From: an uncultured Paracoccaceae bacterium
Lineage (GTDB): Bacteria > Pseudomonadota > Alphaproteobacteria > Rhodobacterales > Rhodobacteraceae
Length of the DNA stretch: 64,000 nucleotides
Direction of reading: 5' to 3'
Assembly: GCA_947500775.1 (NCBI GenBank)
Contig: CANMTD010000001.1
Span: 1,116,001-1,180,000, forward strand
The position numbers were made by a program, and so were the translations under genes. Shown in pieces: positions 16,751 to 26,671 of this stretch (position 1 is its first letter; each line of letters starts with the position of its first letter). The notes under the pieces were generated by a model. That model made no database searches and was not told the origin of the DNA. It saw only the letters and a list, made by a program, of their open reading frames with translations.

Positions 16751-16778
16751 GAGGGCGGCATTGACCGCCCTCTTTTAA
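16751..16778 (+). terminator. Intrinsic terminator after mrp
   Basis: GAGGGCGG-CATTGA-CCGCCCTC (16751-16772) followed by TTTTAATTTT. An 8-bp GC-rich stem with a T-run on the plus strand. Confidence 0.88.
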
Positions 16779-16859
16779 TTTTCAGGCGAATCACGCGGTG
16801 AATTCCACCAAAATCCCGATGTTTTATTGGCTATCCCGCGCGGAATTCCCGTGCGCAGA

Positions 16860-16904
16860 GGGAATTTCTATAAAATAATGGGAAAACGCGGGAACTGACG
16901 GGCT
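16860..16904 (+). promoter_or_regulatory. Distal array of 10-bp-phased GGGAA boxes (candidate MraZ operator)
   Basis: GGG triplets start at 16860, 16880, 16890 and 16900: spacing 20, 10, 10. Three of the four read GGGAA. MraZ in E. coli binds TGGGN repeats separated by 5 bases, a 10-bp period, so this fits an MraZ operator. A further pair at the same spacing (16724 and 16734) sits just after the mrp stop. Confidence 0.55.
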
Positions 16905-17025
16905 GCCTGATGTTCGTCTATATATAGTGTTCGAGTTTTCCCAATCCGCTAGGTGAAGTGTTGAACTTCCAAGAATCAACGCAACATCTTGTTTTCCAGC
17001 CCCCTCAAACCCAGCATGTGGTGTG

Positions 17026-17071
17026 ATTTCCCGTAAAAATACATTGATTTCCATGAATTCCCGTGCCATCC
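17026..17071 (-). promoter_or_regulatory. Proximal array of phased GGGAA boxes on the minus strand
   Basis: Read on the minus strand, boxes GGGAT, GGGAA, GGAAA, one degenerate position and GGGAA recur every 10 bases (plus-strand CCC at 17068, 17058, a weak TCC at about 17048, CCC at 17028). It lies where the promoter of the long mraZ leader should be, which fits autorepression by MraZ. I see no convincing -10 hexamer. Confidence 0.55.
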
Positions 17072-17074
17072 CTA

Positions 17075-17287
17075 GTGCATCGGATGAGGACGGGCTTACA
17101 GGGGCAACTTAAGAACCCCGAACAATGGCAAAAGTCAGGTTTCATACAGGCACCCGCTTTCACCGAAAAACAGATCCGGCGCGCAAGCGAGCAGACATCC
17201 CCCCAGGTGGTTTGCGCAGTTGGACACCCCCAGAAATGGGACGAGGGCGGCGGATTGGGCAGTGGCAGCAGCTCAATCCGCCGTTTT
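17075..17287 (+). ncRNA. UpsM-like sRNA from the mraZ 5' leader
   Basis: About 250 bases between the proximal box array and mraZ hold no convincing gene, but end in an intrinsic terminator 33 bases before the mraZ start. In Rhodobacter sphaeroides the dcw cluster is preceded by a long leader that is mostly terminated early to give the sRNA UpsM (about 206 nt). Length, position and terminator match. The 5' end given here is inferred from that length, not seen as a promoter. Confidence 0.6.
17248..17287 (+). terminator. Terminator/attenuator in the mraZ leader
   Basis: A perfect 10-bp stem CGGCGGATTG / CAATCCGCCG (17248-17257, 17274-17283) then TTTTCG. Read-through is needed for dcw expression, so it should act as a partial terminator. 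Confidence 0.85.
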
Positions 17288-17320
17288 CGTACCGGGCGAC
17301 AGTAAAGGAGCGTCGGGACA

Positions 17321-17833
17321 GTGGCGCGCAGGTTCAGAGGTGAATACACCTTCAAGGTGGACGCGAAGGGCAGGGTGTCGATCCCGGCTCTTTTTCGGCG
17401 TGTCATCGAAGCGGGTGACCCGAACTGGACCGACGGGCTGCGCCCCGAGCTGGTGATCGTCTATGGCGACGACAGCCGCCAGCATCTGGAAGTTTACACA
17501 ATCAACGCCATCGACGCGCTGGACGACAAGATCGCCCAGCTGCCCCGCTCGCCCCTGAAACGGCGGCTGGAGCGGATGATCAGCGGCCAGTCCCACCAGA
17601 CCGAGATTGATCCCGACGGGCGGCTGGTGCTGCCGCAAAAGCTGCGCGAAAAGATCGGCCTGACCAAAGAGGCGTTTTTCATCGCCAGCGGCGACACCTT
17701 CCAGATATGGGAACCCGCCACCTTTGACGCAGCCGAGGCCGAACATGCCGATGATCTGGGCGACGATCTGCCCGACGGCGTCGATCCGCTGGATGCGCTG
17801 GACCTGATGCTTGACCGGCGCGAGGGGCACTGA
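17321..17833 (+). CDS. mraZ: MraZ transcriptional regulator
   Basis: 170 residues from a GTG, with AAGGAG about 10 bases upstream. Two SpoVT/AbrB-like halves carry the DxxxR motifs: DAKGRVSIP near residues 14-22 and DPDGRLVLP near 97-105. MraZ is a DNA-binding ring protein that represses its own dcw operon in E. coli. The C-terminal extension (about 140-170) is acidic. It is the first gene of the dcw cluster and is followed after two bases by rsmH. The phased GGGAA arrays upstream are likely targets. Confidence 0.95.
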   Translation: MARRFRGEYTFKVDAKGRVSIPALFRRVIEAGDPNWTDGLRPELVIVYGDDSRQHLEVYTINAIDALDDKIAQLPRSPLKRRLERMISGQSHQTEIDPDGRLVLPQKLREKIGLTKEAFFIASGDTFQIWEPATFDAAEAEHADDLGDDLPDGVDPLDALDLMLDRREGH

Positions 17834-17835
17834 CC

Positions 17836-18837
17836 ATGGCTGCCCCCGCCCAGCCAACCGATAAAGCCCCCCACATCCCCGTTCTGCTGCGCCAATTGCT
17901 GGCGGCCGTGGCCCCGGTCACGGGCACATGGCTGGACGGCACCTTTGGCGCGGGCGGCTATACCCGCGGGTTGCTGGACGCGGGCGCCGATCTGGTGATC
18001 GGTGTTGACCGCGACCCGGCGGTTTTCGACATGGCCGCCGCATGGGCCGATCAATACGGCGACCGGCTGCGGCTGGTTCAGGGCACGTTTTCGAAACTGG
18101 ATACCTATGCCGACGCGCCGCTGGACGGCATCGTTCTGGATCTTGGCGTCAGCTCGATGCAGCTGGATCAGGCCGAACGCGGCTTTTCCTTCATGAAGGA
18201 CGGCCCGCTGGACATGCGGATGAGCCAATCGGGCCCTTCTGCCGCCGATCTGGTCAATGAGGCCGACGAAAAAACCATCGCCGACATTCTGTATTACTAT
18301 GGCGAAGAGCGCGCCTCGCGCCGCATCGCCCGCAGTATCGTCGAGACGCGCAAGACCCAGCCCTTTGAAACCACGGCGCAATTGGTGGCGGTCGTCGAAA
18401 AATGCCTGCCCCGTCCGAAACCGGGGCAAAGCCACCCCGCCACCCGCAGCTTTCAGGCGATCCGCATCGCCGTGAACGATGAACTGGGCGAGCTGGTCGA
18501 AGGTCTGTGCGCCGCCGAACGCGCGCTGAAACCCGGCGGGCAACTGGCCGTGGTCACCTTTCATTCGATCGAGGACCGGATCGTCAAACGCTTTATGCAG
18601 GTACGGTCGGGTGGGGCCGGGCGCGCCAACCGCTATGCCCCGGCCGAGGCCGAGGAAACACCCCAGTTCCGCCAGACCACCCGTCGCGCGGCGGGGCCGG
18701 ATGCACAGGAACTGGCCGATAACCCGCGGGCACGCTCGGCCAAGCTGCGGGTCGCGATCCGCACCGAGGCCCCCAGCGGCCCGGTGGACCGGATGGCGCT
18801 TGGCCTGCCGGGATTGATGACAGGAGGGGCACGGTAA
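17836..18837 (+). CDS. rsmH: RsmH, 16S rRNA m4C1402 methyltransferase
   Basis: 333 residues. [10 protein letters not shown] near the start, the SAM-binding [31 protein letters not shown], and [12 protein letters not shown] near residues 240-251 are all diagnostic for MraW/RsmH. It N4-methylates C1402 of 16S rRNA. Its TAA overlaps the ftsL ATG by one base, so the two are translationally coupled. Confidence 0.97.
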   Translation: MAAPAQPTDKAPHIPVLLRQLLAAVAPVTGTWLDGTFGAGGYTRGLLDAGADLVIGVDRDPAVFDMAAAWADQYGDRLRLVQGTFSKLDTYADAPLDGIVLDLGVSSMQLDQAERGFSFMKDGPLDMRMSQSGPSAADLVNEADEKTIADILYYYGEERASRRIARSIVETRKTQPFETTAQLVAVVEKCLPRPKPGQSHPATRSFQAIRIAVNDELGELVEGLCAAERALKPGGQLAVVTFHSIEDRIVKRFMQVRSGGAGRANRYAPAEAEETPQFRQTTRRAAGPDAQELADNPRARSAKLRVAIRTEAPSGPVDRMALGLPGLMTGGAR

Positions 18838-19184
18838 TGCGTGGATTGCTGTATGTGACATCGGCGCTGGTGGTGATGGGGCTGGCGTTCTGGGCCTATC
18901 ACCAGAACTACATGACCCAGGAATCCGTGCGTGAAACCCGGGACCTGCAGCGCGAGATTGGCCAGATGCGCGAAGCGCTTGGCGTGTTGCGCGCCGAATG
19001 GGCCTATCTGAACCGCCCCGACCGGCTGCGCGAACTGGCGGAAATCAACTATGACCGGCTGGGCCTGTTGCCGCTGCGCCCCGATCAGTTCGGGTTGATC
19101 GATCAGGTGGCGTTTCCCTTGCCCGATCTGCCGCCGATCCTTGTCCCCGTCGATGTGATCGGCACACGGGAGGCTTTCCAATGA
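18837..19184 (+). CDS. ftsL: FtsL, divisome membrane protein
   Basis: 115 residues: a very short cytoplasmic start, one membrane segment (about 4-22), then a coiled-coil-like periplasmic region with REIGQMREALGVLRAEWAYL. Assigned by position between rsmH and ftsI, size, topology and the LNRPDRLRELAE motif common in alphaproteobacterial FtsL. It works with FtsB and FtsQ at the septum. It overlaps ftsI by four bases (ATGA). Confidence 0.85.
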   Translation: MRGLLYVTSALVVMGLAFWAYHQNYMTQESVRETRDLQREIGQMREALGVLRAEWAYLNRPDRLRELAEINYDRLGLLPLRPDQFGLIDQVAFPLPDLPPILVPVDVIGTREAFQ

Positions 19185-20962
19185 TCCGCACCCCCCTGCG
19201 CCCGCTTGCCCGGATTCTGACCGCCCGCCAGCGCGGCGAAAACCCCGATGTGATCGAACGCGAAAACATGCGGCTGCGGCACGAAGAAATGCGCGATCAG
19301 GCCCGCACCCGCGCCGAAGGCCGGTTGCTGGTGCTTGGGGTTCTGTTCTTCTGCGCCTTTTCGGTTGTCGGCGGGCGGATGGGGCTTCTGGCCTCGACCG
19401 AACCGCAGGAACCGCGCGCGGCCGTGTCCAGCGCGGCCATCACCGCGCAACGCGCCGATATCACCGACCGCAACGGCCATGTTCTGGCCACGAATTTCGC
19501 CACCCATGCGCTTTACGCGCAACCGCCGATCATGATCGACAAGGCCCGCGTGGCGCGCGAGTTGGTTCAGATTTTCCCCGATCTGGACGAACAGAAATTG
19601 CTGAAACAATTCTCGGGCGGGCGCAAATTCCTGTGGGTGCGCAAGAAGATAAGCCCCGAACAGCAACAGCAGGTGCATGATATCGGCGATCCCGGCCTGA
19701 TGTTCGGCCCGCGCGAAATGCGCCTTTATCCCAACGGCAATATGGCCGCCCATATTCTGGGCGGCGCCAGCTTTGGCCGCGAAGGCGTGCAATCGGCCGA
19801 GGTGATCGGCATCGCCGGTGTCGAAAAGGCCTTTGACGCCTATCTGCGTGATCCGGCCAATGGCGGCGAACCGCTGCGCCTGTCGCTGGACCTGACCATC
19901 CAGACCGCGATGGAACGGGTGCTGTATGGCGGGATGAAGCTGATGAACGCCAAGGGCGCGGCCGCCGTGATGATGGACGTCAACACCGGCGAGATTATCG
20001 CCATGGCCTCGCTGCCCGATTTCGATCCCAACGACCGCCCGCAGGTCCTGACCAAGGGCGACGCCTCGGACAGCCCGCTGTTCAACCGCGCGGTGCAGGG
20101 GGTGTATGAACTGGGCTCCACCTTCAAGATTTTCACCGCCGCCCAGTCGCTGGAGGAAGGTCTGACCAACCCCAACACGATCATCGATATCCGGGGGCCG
20201 CTGAAATGGGGCCGCCACAAGATCCGCGATTTCCACAACTACGGCAAGGAACTGTCGGTCACCGATATCATCGTCAAAAGTTCGAACATCGGCACCGCCC
20301 GTCTGGCGATGCAGTTCGGCGCCGACCGTCAGCGCGATTTCCTGGGCAAGCTTGGGTTTCTTGAGGCGACACCGGTCGAACTGGTCGAAGCGCCGGGCGC
20401 CAAGCCGTTGCTGCCGCGCAACTGGTCCGAAATCTCGACCATGACGATTTCCTATGGGCACGGGCTGTCGGCCAGCCCGCTGCATCTGGCCGCGGCCTAT
20501 GCCACCATCGTCAACGGCGGCACACGGGTGCGGCCCACCCTGCTGGCGGGCGGGCGGCCGAAATCGGCCGAACGGGTGATCAGCGAAAAGACCTCTGCCG
20601 CCGCGCGCGGGATGCTGCGCGCCGTGGTGCAGCGCGGCACCGCCAGCTTTGGCGAGGTCGAAGGTTATGCCGTGGGCGGCAAGACCGGCACGGCGGACAA
20701 ACCCAAACCGCAGGGCGGGTATTACAAGGACAAGGTGATCGGCACCTTCGCCAGCGTCTTTCCCGCGCATGATCCCAAATATGTGCTGATCGTCACGCTG
20801 GACGAACCCGAAGAAACCTCGGGCACCAAACCGCGCCGCACGGCGGGCTGGACAGCCGTGCCCGTCGCCGCCGAAATCATCCGCCGCACCGCGCCCCTGT
20901 TGGGCCTGCGGCCAGAGATTGAACCTCAGGCGCCGTTCGGAGTAACACTCACCTCGAACTAG
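19181..20962 (+). CDS. ftsI: FtsI, septal peptidoglycan transpeptidase (PBP3)
   Basis: 593 residues: short basic N-terminus, one membrane anchor (about 48-67), PBP dimerisation domain, then the transpeptidase. Catalytic motifs: S313 in STFK, SSN at 367-369, and KTG at 501-503. It crosslinks septal peptidoglycan with FtsW as glycosyltransferase partner. Overlaps ftsL by four bases; murE follows 17 bases later. Confidence 0.96.
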   Translation: MIRTPLRPLARILTARQRGENPDVIERENMRLRHEEMRDQARTRAEGRLLVLGVLFFCAFSVVGGRMGLLASTEPQEPRAAVSSAAITAQRADITDRNGHVLATNFATHALYAQPPIMIDKARVARELVQIFPDLDEQKLLKQFSGGRKFLWVRKKISPEQQQQVHDIGDPGLMFGPREMRLYPNGNMAAHILGGASFGREGVQSAEVIGIAGVEKAFDAYLRDPANGGEPLRLSLDLTIQTAMERVLYGGMKLMNAKGAAAVMMDVNTGEIIAMASLPDFDPNDRPQVLTKGDASDSPLFNRAVQGVYELGSTFKIFTAAQSLEEGLTNPNTIIDIRGPLKWGRHKIRDFHNYGKELSVTDIIVKSSNIGTARLAMQFGADRQRDFLGKLGFLEATPVELVEAPGAKPLLPRNWSEISTMTISYGHGLSASPLHLAAAYATIVNGGTRVRPTLLAGGRPKSAERVISEKTSAAARGMLRAVVQRGTASFGEVEGYAVGGKTGTADKPKPQGGYYKDKVIGTFASVFPAHDPKYVLIVTLDEPEETSGTKPRRTAGWTAVPVAAEIIRRTAPLLGLRPEIEPQAPFGVTLTSN

Positions 20963-20979
20963 GGCCGTTGGGGGCGCAT

Positions 20980-22470
20980 ATGGCAGATCGGGCAGACGAA
21001 ACAACATTGGCGGCACTGGGCCTGACGGCGCAGGCCGGGCGCGAGGCGCAGATCACCGGCCTGTCGGTGGACAGCCGCCTGGTCAAACCCGGCCACCTGT
21101 TCGCGGCCCTGCCGGGTACGCAGGTGCATGGCGGTGAGTTCATCCAATACGCGCTGCGCATGGGGGCCGCGGCCATCCTGACCGACGCCGAAGGCGCGCG
21201 TATCGCCAGGGCCGAACTTGACGGCTCGGGTGCCGCTTTGGTCGTGGCCGAAGACCCGCGCCAGACGCTGGCCTATACCGCCGCCCTGTGGTTCGGCGCG
21301 CAGCCCGCCACGATGGTGGCCGTGACCGGTACCAACGGCAAGACATCCGTGGCCACCTTCACCCGCCAGATCTGGGAACTGCTGGGCCATTCGGCGGCCA
21401 ATCTGGGCACCACCGGGGTCGAAGGCGCCTATACCGCGCCGCTGCACCACACCACGCCCGAACCCGTGACCCTGCACCGGCTGCTGGCCCATATGGCGCA
21501 GGCCGGCGTGACCCACGCCGCGATGGAGGCATCGTCCCACGGGCTGGCGCAACGCCGCCTTGACGGGGTGCAGCTGAACGCCGCCGCCTTCACCAATTTT
21601 TCGCAGGACCATCTGGATTACCACGCTGATTTCGAAGAATATTTCGCGGCCAAGGCCGGGCTGTTCGACCGGGTTCTGCCCGAAGACGGCACCGCCGTGA
21701 TCAATCTGGACGATCCCAAAGGTGCCGCCATGGCCGATATCGCCACCCGGCGCGGACAGGACCTGTTGACCGTGGGCTGGAACGAGGCCGCGCATCTGCG
21801 CATTCTGGGCCAGCGGTTCGACAATACGGGTCAGGAACTGCGGTTCGAATGGCTGGGGCAGGCGCATCACATCCGGCTGAACCTGATCGGCGGGTTCCAG
21901 GCCGAAAACGTGCTGGCCGCCGCCGGTCTGGCGATTGCCTGCGGCGATGATCCGGCGCATGTGTTCGATTGCCTGCCCGACCTGACCACCGTACGTGGAA
22001 GGATGCAACTGGCCGCCACCCGCGACAATGGCGCTGCGGTCTTTGTCGATTATTCGCATACGCCCGACGCGCTGAAAACCGCGCTTTGCGCCCTGCGCCC
22101 GCATGTGATGGGCCGTCTGGTCGTGGTCTTCGGCGCGGGCGGCGACCGTGACGTGGGCAAACGCCCGTTGATGGGGCAGGCCGCGGCCGAACACGCCGAT
22201 GTTGCCTTCGTCACCGATGACAACCCGCGCAGCGAAGACCCCGCCACCATCCGCGCCGCCATCCTGCAGGCCTGCCCCGACGCGACCGAGGTCGGCGACC
22301 GGGCAGAGGCGATCCTGCGTGGCGTCGATGCGCTTGGCCCGGGCGACGCGCTGCTGATCGCGGGCAAGGGGCACGAAACCGGCCAGACCGTGGGCGACGA
22401 TGTCTTTCCCTTCGACGATGTCGAACAGGCCAGCGTGGCGGTGGCCGCGCTTGACGGGCGGGTGTCATGA
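20980..22470 (+). CDS. murE: MurE, UDP-MurNAc-tripeptide synthetase
   Basis: 496 residues from the ATG at 20980 (a TTG 12 bases earlier is less likely). The ATP-binding GTNGKTS lies near residue 113, and DNPRSED near 413-419 is the signature that selects meso-diaminopimelate over lysine. It adds meso-DAP to UDP-MurNAc-Ala-Glu in the cytosol, as expected for a Gram-negative wall. It overlaps murF by four bases. Confidence 0.97.
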   Translation: MADRADETTLAALGLTAQAGREAQITGLSVDSRLVKPGHLFAALPGTQVHGGEFIQYALRMGAAAILTDAEGARIARAELDGSGAALVVAEDPRQTLAYTAALWFGAQPATMVAVTGTNGKTSVATFTRQIWELLGHSAANLGTTGVEGAYTAPLHHTTPEPVTLHRLLAHMAQAGVTHAAMEASSHGLAQRRLDGVQLNAAAFTNFSQDHLDYHADFEEYFAAKAGLFDRVLPEDGTAVINLDDPKGAAMADIATRRGQDLLTVGWNEAAHLRILGQRFDNTGQELRFEWLGQAHHIRLNLIGGFQAENVLAAAGLAIACGDDPAHVFDCLPDLTTVRGRMQLAATRDNGAAVFVDYSHTPDALKTALCALRPHVMGRLVVVFGAGGDRDVGKRPLMGQAAAEHADVAFVTDDNPRSEDPATIRAAILQACPDATEVGDRAEAILRGVDALGPGDALLIAGKGHETGQTVGDDVFPFDDVEQASVAVAALDGRVS

Positions 22471-23903
22471 CCGCGCTTTGGACATCTGACGATGCGGCCA
22501 CGGCCACCGGCGGGCGGGCCACCGCCCCGTGGGCGGCCACCGGCATCACCATCGACACCCGCGCGCTGGAACCGGGCGATCTGTTCGTGGCCCTGACCGA
22601 TCAGCGCGATGGCCATGATTTCGTGGCGCAGGCGCTGGAAAAAGGCGCCGCCGCCGCGCTGGTGTCACGGATACCCGATGGCGTGCCCGCCGATGCGCCG
22701 CTGCTGATCGTGGACGATGTGTTGCAGGGGCTAGAGGCTTTGGGCCGCGCCGCCCGTGCCCGCACCCGCGCCCGCGTGGTGGCGGTGACCGGGTCGGTCG
22801 GCAAAACCTCGACCAAGGAAATGCTGCGCGCGGTTCTGGGCGGGCAGGGACAGGTCCATGCCGCCGAGAAAAGCTTTAACAATCAATGGGGTGTGCCGCT
22901 GACCTTGGCCCGGATGCCGCAGGATGCGGAATTCGCGGTGATCGAAGTCGGGATGAGCAACCCGGGCGAAATCGCGCCGCTGGCCCGCATGGCCCGCCCG
23001 CATGTCGCCCTGATCACCACCGTCGTCGCCGCCCATCTTGAGGCGTTCGAGGATATCGACGGCATCGCCCATGAAAAAGCCTCGGTGCTGGACGGGCTGG
23101 AACCCGGCGGCATCGCCGTGCTGCCCGCCGGTCTGCCGGTCAGCGATATCCTGACGCAAAAGGCCGCTGCCATAAACGCGCGGGTGATTTCCTTTGGCGC
23201 GGACAAAGGCTGCGATTACCGGCTGAAGGATGTGACCCTGCAACGCGACACCACCATCGTTCAGGCCAGGGCCCGGGGGGCTGCGGTGCTGTTCAAGGTG
23301 CGTTCGGCCGGTCGGCATTTCGCGATGAACGCTTTGGGTGCGCTGGCGGTGGCCGATGCGCTGGATCTGGATCTGGCGCTGGCGGCCTGCGACATCGCCG
23401 CCTGGCAGCCGCCCGCCGGGCGCGGCGCGCGCGAACGGCTGGTGCTGGACACGCTTGAGGATCAGATGACCATCGACCTGATCGACGACGCCTTCAACGC
23501 CAACCCCGCCTCGCTGGGCGCGGCGCTGGAGGTACTGGCCGCCGCCGAACCGCAGGATGGCGTCGGGCGCGTCGCCAAGGGCCGCCGGATCGCGGTGCTG
23601 GGCGACATGCTGGAACTTGGTCCGCAAGAGGATGATTTGCACCGCGCGGTTGCCGAACATCCGGCGATGCGTCACCTTTCGCTGGTCCATTGCGTCGGCC
23701 CGCGGATGCGTCTGCTCTATGACGTTCTGCCCGACGCGCTGCGCGGCGAATGGTACGAAACCGCGCGGGACATGGCGCAGCGCGCCCATGCGCTGGTCGA
23801 TGCGGGCGATGTGGTGCTGGTCAAAGGCTCCAAGGGCAGCCGCGTCTCGCTTGTGGTTGACGCGCTGCGAAAACTGGGTCAATCGGCCCCGAACGAAAGC
23901 TGA
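22467..23903 (+). CDS. murF: MurF, UDP-MurNAc-pentapeptide synthetase
   Basis: 478 residues. The ATP-binding loop is [11 protein letters not shown] near residues 110-120, followed by [10 protein letters not shown] and the DAFNANPAS motif of the central domain. It adds D-Ala-D-Ala to the UDP-MurNAc tripeptide. It overlaps murE by four bases and is followed 13 bases later by mraY. Confidence 0.97.
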   Translation: MTALWTSDDAATATGGRATAPWAATGITIDTRALEPGDLFVALTDQRDGHDFVAQALEKGAAAALVSRIPDGVPADAPLLIVDDVLQGLEALGRAARARTRARVVAVTGSVGKTSTKEMLRAVLGGQGQVHAAEKSFNNQWGVPLTLARMPQDAEFAVIEVGMSNPGEIAPLARMARPHVALITTVVAAHLEAFEDIDGIAHEKASVLDGLEPGGIAVLPAGLPVSDILTQKAAAINARVISFGADKGCDYRLKDVTLQRDTTIVQARARGAAVLFKVRSAGRHFAMNALGALAVADALDLDLALAACDIAAWQPPAGRGARERLVLDTLEDQMTIDLIDDAFNANPASLGAALEVLAAAEPQDGVGRVAKGRRIAVLGDMLELGPQEDDLHRAVAEHPAMRHLSLVHCVGPRMRLLYDVLPDALRGEWYETARDMAQRAHALVDAGDVVLVKGSKGSRVSLVVDALRKLGQSAPNES

Positions 23904-23916
23904 GGGTGAGAAGCGT

Positions 23917-24999
23917 ATGTTGTATTGGTTGACCGAATTTTCCGACGGCGGGGACCTGTTCAACCTGTTCCGGTATATCACCTTCCGGGCGGGGGCCGCG
24001 TTTTTCACCGCGCTGATCTTCGGATTCATCTTCGGCAAACCGCTGATCAACATGCTGCGCCGCAAGCAGGGCAAGGGACAGCCCATCCGCGACGATGGCC
24101 CGCAAAGCCATTTCGCCAAGGCCGGTACGCCGACGATGGGCGGGCTGCTGATCCTGTCGGCGCTGCTGGTGTCGACCCTGCTGTGGGCGCGGTTGGACAA
24201 CCCCTATATCTGGATCGTGCTGTTCGTGACCGTCTGTTTCGGCGCCATCGGTTTTGCCGACGATTATGCGAAAGTGTCGAAAAACAACACCAAGGGCGTG
24301 TCCAGCAGGGTGCGGATGCTGCTGGGCCTGCTGATCGCCGCTTTTGCGGCCTATGCCTCGGCCAAGGCGCATCCCGACGCACTGTCCTATCAACTGGCGT
24401 TGCCGGTGTTCAAGGATACGCTGCTGAACATGGGCCTGTTCTTTGTGCCTTTCGCGATGATCGTGATCGTGGGCTCGGCCAATGCGGTCAACCTGACCGA
24501 CGGGCTGGACGGGCTGGCGATCATGCCGGTGATGATTGCCGCAGGCACGCTGGGCGTGATCGCCTATGCGGTGGGCCGGGTCGACTTTACCGAATATCTG
24601 GACGTGCATTACGTGCCCGGCACGGGCGAGATTTTGGTCTTTACCGCCGGGCTGATCGGCGGCGGTCTGGGGTTCCTTTGGTACAACGCGCCGCCTGCGG
24701 CGGTCTTCATGGGCGATACCGGATCGCTGGCGCTGGGCGGGGCCTTGGGCGCCATCGCCGTGGCCACCAAGCACGAAATCGTGCTGGCCATCGTCGGCGG
24801 GCTGTTCGTGGTCGAGGCGCTGAGCGTGATCATCCAGGTGCTCTATTTCAAACGCACCGGCAAGCGGGTGTTCCTGATGGCCCCGATCCACCATCATTTC
24901 GAGAAAAAGGGCTGGGCCGAACCGCAGATCGTGATCCGGTTCTGGATCATCTCGCTGATCCTGGCGCTGATCGGTCTGGCGACCCTGAAGCTGCGGTAA
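23917..24999 (+). CDS. mraY: MraY, phospho-MurNAc-pentapeptide transferase
   Basis: 360 residues from the ATG at 23917 (GAGGGTGAG upstream); the frame continues upstream inside murF as an artefact. About ten membrane segments. Active-site motifs: [29 protein letters not shown] and the HHHFE stretch ([12 protein letters not shown]). It transfers phospho-MurNAc-pentapeptide to undecaprenyl phosphate to make lipid I. Confidence 0.97.
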   Translation: MLYWLTEFSDGGDLFNLFRYITFRAGAAFFTALIFGFIFGKPLINMLRRKQGKGQPIRDDGPQSHFAKAGTPTMGGLLILSALLVSTLLWARLDNPYIWIVLFVTVCFGAIGFADDYAKVSKNNTKGVSSRVRMLLGLLIAAFAAYASAKAHPDALSYQLALPVFKDTLLNMGLFFVPFAMIVIVGSANAVNLTDGLDGLAIMPVMIAAGTLGVIAYAVGRVDFTEYLDVHYVPGTGEILVFTAGLIGGGLGFLWYNAPPAAVFMGDTGSLALGGALGAIAVATKHEIVLAIVGGLFVVEALSVIIQVLYFKRTGKRVFLMAPIHHHFEKKGWAEPQIVIRFWIISLILALIGLATLKLR

Positions 25000-25040
25000 G
25001 CGTTCGCCGTCCAATTCTGTCCCGCCCGGCGGCACCGCCG

Positions 25041-25075
25041 GGCAGCGCCCGAACCGCCCCCACGGGGCGGGCGCT
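25041..25075. repeat. 25-bp dispersed repeat, copy B, within a hairpin
   Basis: 25041-25065 equals 6225-6249 base for base. Here it forms part of a hairpin AGCGCCCG / CGGGCGCT (25044-25075), or alternatively CCGCCCC-CAC-GGGGCGG (25054-25070). It sits in the 263-base gap between mraY and murD, which has no gene; the rest of the gap shows no clear feature. Confidence 0.65.
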
Positions 25076-25262
25076 TCTCGCCCACCCCTCGGTTCTGGCG
25101 CGGCCCTTTGCACCAAGACATACCCGGCGGATTGCGCCCTCAAATCTTTAAACCTCGCCCGCCGAAACCATTAAAGACCTGCAAGAATCCTTGTAAAAAC
25201 CCGCCACTTGCCTTCCCCCGTTCCGGCGGTGCATCTTGGCGCCGAAACAGACAGGGGCAGGC

Positions 25263-26660
25263 ATGATCGCGGTTCAGGGATATGATGGTGCACGGGTGGC
25301 CGTGTTGGGATTGGGCCGGTCCGGGCTGGCCGCTGCACGGGCGTTGCGCGCAGGCGGGGCCGAGCCTTTGGTCTGGGACGACAGCGCCGAGGCCCGCGCG
25401 ACGGCCGAGGCCGAAGGCTTCGCCGCCCACGACCTGACCCGCGCAGGCGCCTTCAGCGGGGTGGCCAGCCTGATCGTATCGCCGGGCATCCCGCATCTTT
25501 ATCCCCAGCCGCATAAGGTGATCGCCGCCGCATGGGCCGCCGGCGTGCCGGTGGACAACGATATCGGGTTGTTCTTCCGCTCGGTCGCGACGCACGACTG
25601 GGATGACTATGACGTCGCGCCAAAGGTGATCGCGGTCACCGGATCGAACGGCAAATCCACCACCGCCGCCCTGATTCACCACATCCTGACCCACGTCGGG
25701 CGCGACAGCCAACTGGCGGGCAACATCGGGCGCGGGGTGCTGGACATCGACCCGCCGGGCGATGGCGGGGTCGTGGTGTTGGAGCTTAGCAGCTATCAGA
25801 CCGAACTGGCCCGCGCGATGACGCCGGATGTGGCGGTCTTCACCAACCTCAGCCCCGATCATCTGGACCGGCACGGGGGCTTGGGCGGTTATTTCGCAGC
25901 CAAACGCCGCCTGTTCGCCGAAGGCGGCCCAGACCGCGCGATCATCGGCGTGGACGAAGCCGAAGGCCAGTTTCTGGCCAATCAGATGTCCGAAGGCAAT
26001 GGCGACGACCGGCTGATCCGTATCTCGGCCGGGCAGAAACTGGACGGGCCGGGCTGGTCGGTCTTTGTGCGCAAGGGGTTTCTGGCCGAACATCGCAAGG
26101 GCCGTCAGGTGGGCGCGATCGACCTGCGCGGCATTCCCGGGCTGCCGGGCGCGCACAACCATCAGAACGCCTGCGCCGCCTATGCCGCCGTGCGCACGCT
26201 GGGCATCGCGCCCCGGGTGATCGAGGCCGCGTTTCACAGTTTTCAGGGGCTGCCGCACCGCAGCCAGATGGTGGCCGAACGGGACGGCGTGCGGTTCGTC
26301 AATGACAGCAAGGCCACCAACCCCGACAGCGCCGCCAAGGCGCTGGCCGCCTTTTCCAACATCCGCTGGATCTGTGGCGGGCTGGAAAAAGAGGGCGGTC
26401 TGGCCGCGCTGATGCCGCATCTGGGGCAGGTCCGAAAGGCCTATGTGATCGGGCGCGAGGCGCGGGGGTTCGCCCTGCATCTGGGCGATCTGCCGCTTGA
26501 GATTTGCGAAACCATGGCGCAGGCCGTGGCCCAGGCCGCAGCCGAGGCCGAACCCGGCGATACCGTCCTGCTGGCCCCGGCGGCGGCCAGCTTTGACCAA
26601 TACGACAATTTCGAACGGCGGGGCGAGGATTTCATGGATCAGGTGGCCAAGCTGACCTGA
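25263..26660 (+). CDS. murD: MurD, UDP-MurNAc-Ala D-glutamate ligase
   Basis: 465 residues from the ATG at 25263 (AGGGGCAGGC upstream). N-terminal dinucleotide-like fold [12 protein letters not shown] loop TGSNGKST near residues 128-135, [11 protein letters not shown] and [15 protein letters not shown]. It adds D-Glu to UDP-MurNAc-L-Ala. It is separated from mraY by 263 bases, and the next dcw gene, ftsW, comes only 8.6 kb later. Confidence 0.97.
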   Translation: MIAVQGYDGARVAVLGLGRSGLAAARALRAGGAEPLVWDDSAEARATAEAEGFAAHDLTRAGAFSGVASLIVSPGIPHLYPQPHKVIAAAWAAGVPVDNDIGLFFRSVATHDWDDYDVAPKVIAVTGSNGKSTTAALIHHILTHVGRDSQLAGNIGRGVLDIDPPGDGGVVVLELSSYQTELARAMTPDVAVFTNLSPDHLDRHGGLGGYFAAKRRLFAEGGPDRAIIGVDEAEGQFLANQMSEGNGDDRLIRISAGQKLDGPGWSVFVRKGFLAEHRKGRQVGAIDLRGIPGLPGAHNHQNACAAYAAVRTLGIAPRVIEAAFHSFQGLPHRSQMVAERDGVRFVNDSKATNPDSAAKALAAFSNIRWICGGLEKEGGLAALMPHLGQVRKAYVIGREARGFALHLGDLPLEICETMAQAVAQAAAEAEPGDTVLLAPAAASFDQYDNFERRGEDFMDQVAKLT

Positions 26661-26671
26661 CCCGCGCCTGA

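Noticed and set aside
17063-17343. Short frames within the mraZ leader
   Set aside because: They overlap the leader terminator and lack ribosome sites; the UpsM-like RNA explains the region better.
19103-21016. 637-residue frame antisense to ftsI
   Set aside because: A shadow of high-GC codon bias opposite a complete FtsI with all catalytic motifs.
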